From JADJLQ01 sp044227925 (GTDB taxonomy: Bacteria; Bacteroidota; Bacteroidia; Chitinophagales; Saprospiraceae), in NCBI GenBank assembly GCA_044227925.1, contig JBGAVW010000002.1:1-64000 (forward strand): a DNA stretch of 64,000 nucleotides. The letters are read 5' to 3'. The position numbers and the translations under genes were made by a program. The notes beneath the pieces are model-generated. The model was given only the letters and a program-made list of their open reading frames with translations, was not told the origin of the DNA and ran no database searches. Shown here piece after piece: positions 35,701 through 43,791 of the stretch (positions are counted from its first letter, which is position 1; the number at the start of each line of letters is the position of its first letter).

Positions 35701-36969
35701 CAGTACAAAAGATGAAGTACAGGTCCATTCGTTACACGCATCACTGATCTTAATTGTATTTTTTCCTGGACTCAAATCAGGTATCACAAAATTTGGATTA
35801 GTACTGGTACTCTTATATGCAGGTGAACATGTAGTACAATTTACGGTAATGGGTTTGGGGCCGGTAATTATAGAATCCGCAAATACCACTCTCAAAGAGG
35901 TACTTGAATAACCCATACATTGATCTGAAGTTTTAAACACAAATTCAGGTACCCTGAAACTATGATTTACACCTCTGGAATAGTCAAGTACCTGATTGTC
36001 GCAGGCATCTCTGATATCTATATAATAATCCAATGCATTTTTAGGTAAGCCGGTAATGGTTGCAGTATTGTATTCCTTAAAAAACTGTCCATCTACATAT
36101 ACAAAGTATTTATATGGTCCAACGCCATAGATATGTTTTATGTTCACAGTCCCTGCTGAATATGAAAAACATTCAAATTGAGCTATTCCTAATTTCAATG
36201 GTTCAGTATACTCTCCACATGCATGCTGTATTACTACTTTAGGATCATTGCACGCGGTACGCACGGGCAAATCCTTATATGCATATCTTCCGGTGTTGCT
36301 GACCGGAATGAGGTTATTATTTATATTTAGAAATATTTTATACGGTGCAATGCCACCCCGTATATTATAAATTGTAAAAGAATCTCTGTACGGTGAACCA
36401 CTTGGATTAAATAATTCAGTTTGGATCAAATTAAACCGGACCGGATCCAGAGCGACGGTAGCACTGGCTAACCTGGTTACATTGCAAGCATCGGTGACTC
36501 TGATCAAATAGTTTCCATTTTGCATTTTTTCCCATTTTGGTTGGGCAGAAATAGTCCAAGTTGCTCCACCATTATCGCTGAGTTCAAACGTATATGGTGT
36601 CTGGCCTCGGGTGACCGATGCTGTAAAGGAACATCCAGAAACAGATACCTCCAGCAATGGACCACGATAACTGCCCCCTACTATAACATCGATTGACTTT
36701 CTATTACCAAGTTGGTCTTTAACTTCAATAGTATAGGTACAACTGCTGAGACTGGAGAAAATATTAGATGTCTGGCTCGGAGGATTGCGCTCACCACAAT
36801 TATTTCCGATAATAGTATATGTATATGGAGCAGTTCCACCCAGAGCACTGATGGTTATGCTTCCTGTACTGTTGCACTCTGCTGCCGTACTGGAAGAGCT
36901 AAGGTTGATTTGTGACCGCAATGCAGGAATTTCCCAAAACACTATTAGAGCTAAAAACCAATACTTCAT
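32782..36969 (-). CDS. Large T9SS type B surface protein with SprB-like repeats
   Basis: A 1395-residue exported protein (signal peptide 1-20). The body contains many beta-sandwich units with the recurring SprB-type pattern of G-x-x-P-Y-x-Y/F followed by L-x-x-G-x-Y-x-L-x-x-x-D-x-x-G-C, clearest near 970-1015 (ITCSGFENGTIISTAGGGTL, then LDTGTYTLRLQDIDGC). The last 70 residues (LLIADRWGNVLF, then W-D-G-T and G-V-Y-V-Y-Y-A-K) are the gliding motility-associated/CHU C-terminal sorting domain. It would be secreted by T9SS and held at the cell surface as adhesin or mobile filament. It stands alone, convergent with rsmI. Confidence 0.9.
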   Translation of the reverse strand: MKYWFLALIVFWEIPALRSQINLSSSSTAAECNSTGSITISALGGTAPYTYTIIGNNCGERNPPSQTSNIFSSLSSCTYTIEVKDQLGNRKSIDVIVGGSYRGPLLEVSVSGCSFTASVTRGQTPYTFELSDNGGATWTISAQPKWEKMQNGNYLIRVTDACNVTRLASATVALDPVRFNLIQTELFNPSGSPYRDSFTIYNIRGGIAPYKIFLNINNNLIPVSNTGRYAYKDLPVRTACNDPKVVIQHACGEYTEPLKLGIAQFECFSYSAGTVNIKHIYGVGPYKYFVYVDGQFFKEYNTATITGLPKNALDYYIDIRDACDNQVLDYSRGVNHSFRVPEFVFKTSDQCMGYSSTSLRVVFADSIITGPKPITVNCTTCSPAYKSTSTNPNFVIPDLSPGKNTIKISDACNEWTCTSSFVLGQDILCDSANFSFVNAFICDNRKDGFSYSGDTIKNTTFTLKSDSGTILNSNQTGRFGNLSPGNYIIEAEAPGCQKIISTFSINPTIENFDINLFTYSYNPFKAGQPCGTIYSLQVIGTHPYILTDSTGKRIPHSSFDGRYTFFNELPAGNKYKLKSQQTCVTRVFDLPRINTKLQIETIRTCPADGSITLSGGKDFVSYRNWYRDVYNLNLLNGNNPSDYYEIENIPGVFNLDTGRHTYFNIFPEKKYKIKLFHMNGSSIPGIPDRCPIDSIEIYTPIYIPPKLKLAGSLICNNNNGIIQFTVENGTAPFRLQRMNATFTTPIGASITDMDSLITYSGLSAGTYYFQLTDACNNTSNTQATLLDIGNIQVEQTCDGQVLLQFYNLDSAKYSWTQGNRVIGNTPEVRIPLPGNDIDIRLEFTYENCSITRLVKIQPASLAKFTSSIQPQGPLKRCFGDSVQLNAIINSSTATKVKWNTGDTSLAIKAKNSGIYSLIVENALGCIDTDFVSVQISSALSLELKKTDITCSGFENGTIISTAGGGTLPYRYLWSHRDSNPVVQNLDTGTYTLRLQDIDGCEITKSIDINQPAPLDFSPELKNPYCVGVNDGEIKTNPAGGSPPYIITWADNATGQNRTDLMAGNYFPVLTDANKCVLRDSFTLTVRSIPITQRIDTVCIGGSLRIGNETISVPGDYTIPLKSPLGCDSLVRLSLSVASPPALTLNSKEPSCFNATDGTITISHTTTKGPYQYFLDNVLVPGPLIQNKRSGNYVVKIVDARGCFTEKGISITKPGELTVDIGQDTSIRWGDTISLRPVYNFDINDITKINLRSTPADACPGCIPSKLFPIADAIIRFDVETKSGCKIFHEKSIKVKFGINAYAPNILMSQSADITNQRFTLYGGKEIAKIEKLLIADRWGNVLFTAHDFPPNAPEYGWDGTHKNKDVIQGVYVYYAKVNYKNGESRIIKGEVTVVR

Positions 36970-37051
36970 GATACCTGACTGTAAAGATAAGAAATGATAT
37001 ATTGCCAGGCCGGGTCGTTAATATACCTGCAACCGATGCATTAAGGGCTGA

Positions 37052-38251
37052 TTATTTATCATCTATACCTGCGAATAATTTTCTACCCATATACAATGAA
37101 ATCAGCAAAACCATAATAGATACATAACCTACCCAATCGTAACGTAATAGTGGTCCTTCTGCCGTTTTGATTACAATAAATCCAGAAAGAAATGAAGCTG
37201 CCGAAGTACCTAATTGCTGTACGCTGCTATTAAAACTCATAAAGCTACCGCGCTGTGCAGGTGGCGGAATATTGCTGATCATTGCCTGTGCCGTCACTGC
37301 CCTGCCCGTCGCTACAGTAAACCATAGTCCCATCATCACCAATACTATGGCTTTTGCATCTACCGGGATCTGACAGGTAATAAAATAAACCATCACCGCC
37401 GAGGCAAATACGGAGTATTGAAATACTTTAAGTTTTCCCTTTTGATCAGAGAGTTTTCCCAAAATTAATGAAGCAAAAAAAGCGGATAGGCCACCGACGA
37501 GATATACCAAAGGGGTGAATGACTTGGAATATCCTTTATTAAATTCAAGAAAGGGGTTTATAAATGGTATGATAAGGAAATGGCCCAGCATGATGATTGC
37601 AGAAAATGCCAGTGCATACAATTGTTTTTTATTATGAATTACTTCATTCAATATCCTGAGTTTTGTTTTTACCTCATCTGTATTTACATGTTCCTTCATC
37701 TCCGGTATATGCTTATTCAATAATGGGATCATGATGATGCCAAGCACCCCTACCAATATAAAAGGCGCATGCCAGCTAAATGCATTTGCCAGATAAAGGG
37801 CAAAGGGTACACCTAGTGTAGATGCCACTGCAAAAGAAGACATCACTGCTCCCATTGCAGCACCCCGGCGTTCGTATCCAAATGTATCGGAGATTATAGC
37901 CAAGACCTGTGCTCCTATCAAGCCGCCAAAGAGACCAGCCAGAATTCGAGCAGCCATTAATAGACCAAAAGTAGGCGCTACACCACATGCTATTGTACCA
38001 AACAGGAAACCACCGAATGCATAAATCAATATTTTTTTCCTATCATGGTTATCTACAAAAAATGCAGCAGCAAATCCAGAGAAAGCTGCAGTAAGTGTAT
38101 AAGATCCAACCAGAATACTAAATTGCCCCGGGCTAATGTGAAAATGAGGCATCAGGTAATTTCCCAATGGCATCATGATCATAAAATCAAGTATGTGAGT
38201 AAAGTTTACAGCAGCTAATAAAAATATTATCAGCTTTTCATGGGAGCGCAT
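37052..38251 (-). CDS. MFS transporter (drug/solute exporter type)
   Basis: A 399-residue inner membrane protein with 12 predicted hydrophobic segments. The loop after segment 2 has FVDNHDRKKILI, a variant of MFS motif A (G-x-x-x-D-R-x-G-R-R), and segment 4 begins AARILAGLFGGLIGAQ. It resembles the AraJ/DHA1-type exporters, but substrate cannot be read. The beta-helix T9SS gene ends 72 bp upstream on the same strand, so co-transcription is possible though there is no evident functional link. Confidence 0.88.
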   Translation of the reverse strand: MRSHEKLIIFLLAAVNFTHILDFMIMMPLGNYLMPHFHISPGQFSILVGSYTLTAAFSGFAAAFFVDNHDRKKILIYAFGGFLFGTIACGVAPTFGLLMAARILAGLFGGLIGAQVLAIISDTFGYERRGAAMGAVMSSFAVASTLGVPFALYLANAFSWHAPFILVGVLGIIMIPLLNKHIPEMKEHVNTDEVKTKLRILNEVIHNKKQLYALAFSAIIMLGHFLIIPFINPFLEFNKGYSKSFTPLVYLVGGLSAFFASLILGKLSDQKGKLKVFQYSVFASAVMVYFITCQIPVDAKAIVLVMMGLWFTVATGRAVTAQAMISNIPPPAQRGSFMSFNSSVQQLGTSAASFLSGFIVIKTAEGPLLRYDWVGYVSIMVLLISLYMGRKLFAGIDDK

Positions 38252-38323
38252 ATAGCTGCAAATATGCAGGAATGAATCTGATCGGATTTTAACTTTTTGA
38301 CAACAATATGTTAATCTATGAGA

Positions 38324-39784
38324 TTACGCTTTAATCCACTTTATGATCTCATTACTCAACGGGCCAATTTTGATAAAATAAATTCCTGAATCAATGTCGT
38401 TCAAAACTATCCTATTAATACCTTTTACCAATTTTCCTGATTGGATTCTTTTCCCTGTCGCATCATACATCAAATAGGCACCTGCAGCAGTTACTTCAAT
38501 CGTAATTTGATTGTTTCCGGGATTGGGATAAACCCTGGTACTGGATTTTTCCTGAATGCCAATAGGAGTAGTGGTCACGTTGATTTCTATAGCGCCAATC
38601 GATGGAGGACTTTTGTATTCAGTATTCGAATAGTCTTTTGCGCTATTTCGAACTGTCTTTCCTTTTTGACTGAGCAATGCAGGGCTGCCCGGTTTGTACG
38701 TATTGAAATCCAATTGGGGATTGCCAATAATTTGTTTAGTATCCGTTGTAGGTAAACTTGATGGGCCAGCCCAACTATTTTGATTTTCCTTAAACCAAAG
38801 GTTATTTGAATAATAGAATGTATTGGGAGCCGTATTGGGTCCAATATTTACTTCTGTACCCACATTATTATTGATAATGAATAAATTATTGACGACACTA
38901 TCTTTTCCACTGGGTTCAAATCTATTGGCATTTACTGTTTCCTGCAATATTCTCATGGCCCATTTGCCGGGCCTGATAATGGTATTATTAAAAACAATAC
39001 TATGTATTGCCCCGACAAAAGCAAAGGGGGTTTCACCACCTTCAAACACATTTGCATATACCGTGATCCTGCTGGCTTCGAAAGTAGCGTTCTGGGGTCT
39101 GAAAAATTCGAGGCCGGTACTTCCTCCTATATTCAATGCCCTTGCACCCCCATTTATAAAACTATTTTGTGTGATGCTGATATTTTCACTACCCCCTTTT
39201 ATCTGGATACTATTACTTCCCTGATCTGAAAATTTATTCCGGATAAAAAGCCCCCTGTGGCATCCCACCATATCTACTCCACTACCTCCGGGAGAACCTT
39301 TTTGAAAAATACAGTCCTGTACAATAAAATCATCAATCCCGGATAATTTTAGCAAGTCATTATTGCCTGTAGCGTTGATATTTCTGAAAATGCAATTGCG
39401 TACAGTTATATGATGCGAAGGATTTGAGAGCGAGCCGCCATCATCCATATTCAACCCATTTCCTGATTGCTTTTCTATGATCAGATCAGCAATTTCTAAA
39501 TAGGACACGTTGGAGAAATGAAATGATTCGGTGCCACCAGTAAATACTACCATTTCGTTCAACACAGATTTAATTACGATAGGTGCTGATGCGCTGCCGG
39601 AAAGATTAGATAAAAAAAAAGGGCCCGTATAATTGCCTGCGTGAATGAAGGCTGTATCCCCTGCTTTGAGTTGGCCTTGTAAATTTGCAGGCGAGGTAAT
39701 GGCAAATCCTGCTCCTACATGTATTACACGTGAAAACAGGCTAAGAGCATACAGATGCAGTAACAACAGAGGTACCCATTTCAT
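38324..39784 (-). CDS. Secreted right-handed beta-helix protein with T9SS type A tail
   Basis: A 486-residue protein with signal peptide 1-19. From about 25 to 380 it has parallel beta-helix repeats with N-T-I/N-x-F turns (HHITVRNCIFRNINATGNND, FIVQDCIFQKG, ISITQNSFINGGARALNIGG, VFNNTIIRPG), the fold of many polysaccharide lyases and pectinases. The last 75 residues (VYPNPGNNQITIEV to SGIYFIKIG and IIKWIKA) are the type A T9SS sorting domain. It should be released or surface-attached through T9SS. Possible lyase, but no catalytic residues can be assigned by eye. Confidence 0.87.
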   Translation of the reverse strand: MKWVPLLLLHLYALSLFSRVIHVGAGFAITSPANLQGQLKAGDTAFIHAGNYTGPFFLSNLSGSASAPIVIKSVLNEMVVFTGGTESFHFSNVSYLEIADLIIEKQSGNGLNMDDGGSLSNPSHHITVRNCIFRNINATGNNDLLKLSGIDDFIVQDCIFQKGSPGGSGVDMVGCHRGLFIRNKFSDQGSNSIQIKGGSENISITQNSFINGGARALNIGGSTGLEFFRPQNATFEASRITVYANVFEGGETPFAFVGAIHSIVFNNTIIRPGKWAMRILQETVNANRFEPSGKDSVVNNLFIINNNVGTEVNIGPNTAPNTFYYSNNLWFKENQNSWAGPSSLPTTDTKQIIGNPQLDFNTYKPGSPALLSQKGKTVRNSAKDYSNTEYKSPPSIGAIEINVTTTPIGIQEKSSTRVYPNPGNNQITIEVTAAGAYLMYDATGKRIQSGKLVKGINRIVLNDIDSGIYFIKIGPLSNEIIKWIKA

Positions 39785-39879
39785 ATTGAAATTAAACCAA
39801 ATCTATCGAATTTTTATTGTCTAAGCCTTGTGGATTATAAACGGCTTGTAGAATAAAGTGTAAAAAAAAATTAAAACTA

Positions 39880-39910
39880 TTGCGTAACTGAATTGTTACA
39901 TATATATTTG
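39880..39910 (+). promoter_or_regulatory. Promoter of the ArsR operon
   Basis: TTG (39880-39882), 20 bases, then TATATTTG (39903-39910), a perfect -7 box with acceptable -33 and ideal spacing. Both operator repeats overlap it. Confidence 0.7.
39884..39899. promoter_or_regulatory. ArsR operator, first copy
   Basis: GTAACTGAATTGTTAC: inverted repeat GTAAC-N6-GTTAC inside the spacer of the ArsR operon promoter. The second copy lies 26 bp downstream with the same arms and spacing. Confidence 0.75.
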
Positions 39911-39925
39911 TAACCGATTAGTTAC
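39910..39925. promoter_or_regulatory. ArsR operator, second copy
   Basis: GTAACCGATTAGTTAC: same arms and spacing as the first copy and 11 of 16 positions fixed plus matching purines/pyrimidines inside. It begins on the last base of the -7 box and covers the likely transcription start, 8 bp before the ArsR start codon, which strongly suggests autorepression. Confidence 0.78.
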
Positions 39926-39933
39926 CTATTTTA

Positions 39934-40272
39934 ATGATGAGGAGAGATGTATTTCAAGCTATAGCCGATCCCAATCGCAGAGCGATACTGGGATTATTGG
40001 CAAAAAAAACAAGGAATGTAAATGAACTGGCTGACCATTTTAAAATCAGCAGACCTGCTGTTTCCAAACATATAAAACTCCTAACGGAATGCGGGCTCAT
40101 CACGATTAAACCTATTGGCAGAGATCGCTTCTGTGAGGCGAAGCTCGAAAAATTGAATGAGGTATCGACATGGGTAGAACAGTATAAAGTGTTTTGGGAA
40201 AAGAAACTGGACGCGTTGGAAAATTATCTTGGAAAGATGCAAAAGGAAAAATGGGAAACTAAAAAAAAATGA
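39934..40272 (+). CDS. ArsR-family winged-helix repressor
   Basis: A 112-residue protein: RRDVFQAIADPNRRAILGLL, then VNELADHFKISRPAVSKHIK (recognition helix, about 31-50) and the wing LITIKPIGRDRFCEAK. There is no CxC metal motif, placing it in the SdpR/SmtB-like non-metal group that commonly accompanies SRPBCC/AHSA1 genes. The C-terminal helix W-V-E-Q-Y-K-V-F-W-E-K-K-L-D-A-L is the standard dimer helix for that group. It leads an operon with two SRPBCC genes (33 and 54 bp gaps) and has two inverted repeats over its own promoter. Confidence 0.93.
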   Translation: MMRRDVFQAIADPNRRAILGLLAKKTRNVNELADHFKISRPAVSKHIKLLTECGLITIKPIGRDRFCEAKLEKLNEVSTWVEQYKVFWEKKLDALENYLGKMQKEKWETKKK

Positions 40273-40305
40273 TCCATACCTTCTTATTAAAATAAACTAT
40301 CAAGT

Positions 40306-41283
40306 ATGAATAATTCAGCTAAATTTAATATTACCCGAAAAATCAATGCACCCAGAGACATGGTTTTTGACGCATTTTCTTCTGCCTCAGCCATGGGTGC
40401 ATGGTGGGGCCCAACCGGCATGGAAATCACAGTGTATGCATTTGACTTTAAACCGGGTGGTAAATTTCATTTTAAAATGACATCTGGAGATCACGTAATG
40501 TGGGCCCTGTTTAAGTATACGAATATTCAAAAGCCATCGTTGATTGAGTTCTCTAATTCGTTTTCTGATGAAGCAGAAAACATTTGCAAAGCCCCTTTTG
40601 ATATGGAATTTCCGTTGGAAATAAACTACAGAATTACATTAGTTGAAGATGAAGATTTTACCACCTTGACTTTAGAAGGTTGGCCTAAACAGGCGAATGA
40701 AGCTGAACAAAAAGGCTATTCCTCTTTGACTGAGAGTATGAATCAGGGCTTTGCCGGCACATTCAACCAATTAGATCAATACCTGCGCTCCCGTCACATC
40801 GTCAGAAAAGAATTAAAGAAGGATTCTCTACCCAGGGTATGCACTTATTTGAATTTTCCTGGTACCACAGAAGAAGCATTTAATTTTTATAAAAAAGTCT
40901 TTCGGTCGGAATTTAGTGGTAAAGGTATTCAACGTTTTGGGGATATTCCTGTGAAAGAGGGCCAGCCAGCCATAACTGATGAAATGAAAAAAATGATCTT
41001 ACACATTGAATTGCCGATCACCGGAGGACATATTCTTATGGCTACAGATTCACCCAGAGAAATGGGGTTTACTATTACTGAAGGTAATAACATGCACATC
41101 AGTGTTGAACCGGGGACCAGATCAGAAACGGACCGGATTTACAATGAACTTTCTGATGGTGGCATTATAGAAATGCCTCTGCAGGATATGTTTTTTGGAT
41201 CCTATTTTGGATCATTTAAAGATAAATTTGGAATACACTGGATGTTGAATTGTTATGAGGGCAAATCAGAATTATTGCCTTAG
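40306..41283 (+). CDS. SRPBCC (AHSA1-like) domain fused to a PhnB-like VOC domain
   Basis: A 325-residue protein with two domains. Residues 1-160 are SRPBCC/AHSA1: FNITRKINAPRDMVFDAFSS, then MGAWWGPTGMEITVYAFDFK and the closing helix SLTESMNQGFAGTFNQLDQY. Residues 170-325 are a VOC/PhnB-like domain: RVCTYLNFPGTTEEAFNFYK, ILHIELPITGGHILMATDSP, and FFGSYFGSFKDKFGIHWMLN at the end. Each domain normally exists as a separate protein, and both families are often under one ArsR regulator, so this is a fused version. The reaction or ligand is unknown. Cytosolic. Confidence 0.9.
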   Translation: MNNSAKFNITRKINAPRDMVFDAFSSASAMGAWWGPTGMEITVYAFDFKPGGKFHFKMTSGDHVMWALFKYTNIQKPSLIEFSNSFSDEAENICKAPFDMEFPLEINYRITLVEDEDFTTLTLEGWPKQANEAEQKGYSSLTESMNQGFAGTFNQLDQYLRSRHIVRKELKKDSLPRVCTYLNFPGTTEEAFNFYKKVFRSEFSGKGIQRFGDIPVKEGQPAITDEMKKMILHIELPITGGHILMATDSPREMGFTITEGNNMHISVEPGTRSETDRIYNELSDGGIIEMPLQDMFFGSYFGSFKDKFGIHWMLNCYEGKSELLP

Positions 41284-41337
41284 TAATTCTTGTTGTAAAT
41301 CCATCGATACCGATACAAATTAAAATTGAATATATAA

Positions 41338-42282
41338 ATGCAAAAATTAGGCAAATTTTTAAAAGAATCAGAAGGCTATAAAATAGAATTCGAGCGGATA
41401 TTACCTTATGACATACTGACTGTCTGGGATGCCATTACTAATCCGGAAAAACTAAAATGGTGGTTTACGGATATTGAAATGGAATTACAAGTTGGGAATG
41501 ACATTAAATTTATATTCAGGGACGAAAGTAAAACTACAAGCTTTGGAAAAATAATTAAAATCGATCCTCCTCATACATTTATATGGTCCTGGGAAAATGA
41601 ATTGGCTCAATGGCACCTGGAAAAAATCAGCAATACCAGTTGTAAATTATTATTTACCTATTCCAGACTAGACCCTGCATGGGCTGTAAGTACGGTTGCC
41701 GGATTCCATACATTGTTAAACAGGTTGGAACAAGCATTAGATGGAAAAACAGAGTATTATGATTTTGGAGCTAATGAGTATGATCCAGCTCAATTTAAGA
41801 TAAAAGAAGATTACGGAAATTCCATATATGACAGCTATCCTGAATTAGAAGTATACCATCCGATAAAGCTTGAAAAGGCTTACCCTCATCCTATCGAAAG
41901 AGTATGGCGGGCCATTTCGGATAAGGATGAATTGAGAAATTGGTATTTTGATTTTTCGGAGCAGTTTAATTTAAATACAGGGCATGTGTTTGAATGGTCT
42001 GCTGGTCCGCCGGATGGAAAAAAATGGTTGCATAGAGGAAAAATTACAGAAATATTACCTGGTACCAAACTGGCTTATACCTGGGAATATCCGGGATATG
42101 CTGGAAAAGCCGAAGCCATATGGGAATTGGTAAAAGTAAACGAATCGCTCACCAAACTGATATTTACATTTAAAATACTGGTACCTTTTGATCGTGGCGA
42201 GCCCGCATTAAGCAGGAAAAATTTTGTGGAAGGATGGGAATACATTGTCATGACAGGATTGGAGCAATATTTAAATTCCTGA
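41338..42282 (+). CDS. Tandem SRPBCC (AHSA1-like) protein
   Basis: A 314-residue cytosolic protein with two consecutive SRPBCC domains: the first with ERILPYDILTVWDAITNPEK and LKWWFTDIEMEL (about 18-140), the second with LEKAYPHPIERVWRAISDKD and LRNWYFDFSEQF (about 180-312), each ending in a long C-terminal helix. The fold forms a deep hydrophobic ligand pocket. It is the third gene of the ArsR operon, 54 bp after the fusion gene. Function unknown; ligand sequestration or stress-linked roles have been suggested for the family. Confidence 0.88.
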   Translation: MQKLGKFLKESEGYKIEFERILPYDILTVWDAITNPEKLKWWFTDIEMELQVGNDIKFIFRDESKTTSFGKIIKIDPPHTFIWSWENELAQWHLEKISNTSCKLLFTYSRLDPAWAVSTVAGFHTLLNRLEQALDGKTEYYDFGANEYDPAQFKIKEDYGNSIYDSYPELEVYHPIKLEKAYPHPIERVWRAISDKDELRNWYFDFSEQFNLNTGHVFEWSAGPPDGKKWLHRGKITEILPGTKLAYTWEYPGYAGKAEAIWELVKVNESLTKLIFTFKILVPFDRGEPALSRKNFVEGWEYIVMTGLEQYLNS

Positions 42283-42489
42283 AGAGTATTTCTCAAAAGA
42301 CCAATATTTACCTGAATTTCAGTTATTAATTCCCTTCTACCCTTCGCTGTTTTCAGATTAAGTAATGGTATTTCCTGTAAATTCCTTATTGTAATCCTAA
42401 TATTTTATCATCTGGTCGAATAATAGGGCTCACTTTACAATTTCCAATGATACTTTGAAGTTTAGAAAAACATAAAACGCTAAACTATC

Positions 42490-43641
42490 ATGAATCAACT
42501 TGCTGATTTTTTCATTACCTGCTCCGGAATACACAGATCAATACTCAAAAAATCACCCACCGATACAAATAAATACATTGGTATTGGGGCTACCGTTTTT
42601 TTTACCGGATTATTGGCGGCTATTTCTTCAGGCTATGCCATCTATACTGTATTTGATTCCTGGTTCGTTTCATGCCTGTTTGCCATAGTATGGGGGCTTA
42701 TGATCTTTAACCTGGATCGTTACCTGGTATCTTCTATGAAACATGCCGGATCAGGGTGGCGGGATTTTTGGACAGCCACTCCACGTATTCTTATGGCGGT
42801 AGTAATCTCTATTGTAATTTCCAAACCCCTGGAATTAAAAATATTTGAAAAAGAAATCAATGCTGAATTGGTAAGTATGGAGCAGGAGGTGTATAAAACA
42901 CAAAGTGAAAAAGTACAGGACCGGTTTCAATCCCAGATCTCAGGCTTGCAATCTGATATTGCAAAACTTAAATCAGAAATCAATGCAAAACAAATAAAGA
43001 GAGATGAACTGGCTACTATAGCTCAGCAGGAAGCTGATGGTACTGGTGGGTCAAAACAAAAAAACCTTGGACCTATATATAAAGCCAAAAAAGGGGATGC
43101 AGACAAAGCCGATGCGGAGCTAAAAGACTTGATTGCCATTCATCAACCACTTATTGATGAAAAAGAAAAAGCCATCAGCCAGATTCAAAATCAACAATCA
43201 TCAGAGATCAATGGATTGCAGAAAACAGCGCTGGGTGGATTTGCTTCTCGAATAGATGCTTTATCCCGATTGTCCGAGAAAAGTAAAGCAATCTGGATGG
43301 CCAGTTTATTTATCATGCTGCTATTTATCATCATAGAGACGGCACCGATCTTCGTAAAATTAATTTCAGGCAGAAGCCCGTATGAATATATATTGCATAA
43401 ACATGAGCATGCTATTGAAATGAATCATAAAGAGATCACTTCTATTTTATCCAATTCAGTAAAAAACAAAATAAGTATGGAAAACGAAGTGAATACTTAT
43501 GCCAATCAATCCATTTCCAAATCGGAGCGCAAACTGATAGATGAGGCATTGAATAAAGAAGTCGAAAGATTAAAACAAGGACCTTTGGATTGGAAGACCT
43601 GGTGGGATAAAGGTGGATTCTTAAAGGAAAATGTATCTTGA
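42490..43641 (+). CDS. DUF4407 membrane protein with coiled coil
   Basis: A 383-residue protein matching DUF4407: FFITCSGIHRSIL at the start, then three hydrophobic segments (about 31-55, 58-78, 95-115) with FNLDRYLVSSMK between the second and third, a long charged coiled coil (about 115-265), and a fourth segment (about 272-293) followed by P-I-F-V-K-L-I-S-G-R-S-P-Y-E. The coiled coil would lie outside the inner membrane. The family's job is unknown. It has no close operon partner, standing 207 bp after the ArsR operon and 150 bp before the hydrolase gene. Confidence 0.85.
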   Translation: MNQLADFFITCSGIHRSILKKSPTDTNKYIGIGATVFFTGLLAAISSGYAIYTVFDSWFVSCLFAIVWGLMIFNLDRYLVSSMKHAGSGWRDFWTATPRILMAVVISIVISKPLELKIFEKEINAELVSMEQEVYKTQSEKVQDRFQSQISGLQSDIAKLKSEINAKQIKRDELATIAQQEADGTGGSKQKNLGPIYKAKKGDADKADAELKDLIAIHQPLIDEKEKAISQIQNQQSSEINGLQKTALGGFASRIDALSRLSEKSKAIWMASLFIMLLFIIIETAPIFVKLISGRSPYEYILHKHEHAIEMNHKEITSILSNSVKNKISMENEVNTYANQSISKSERKLIDEALNKEVERLKQGPLDWKTWWDKGGFLKENVS

Positions 43642-43791
43642 TACCATTGTAAAATGCCGGGGTTCCAATTACGAATTCTAAAGTGTGGTTTTCTGGGGCA
43701 TTACGATATACACCCAAATAGGTCATATACATCGTTACCTAAAAATTAATTCCATACCTTCGTTGACGATTCATCCAAATTTACTTCATTG

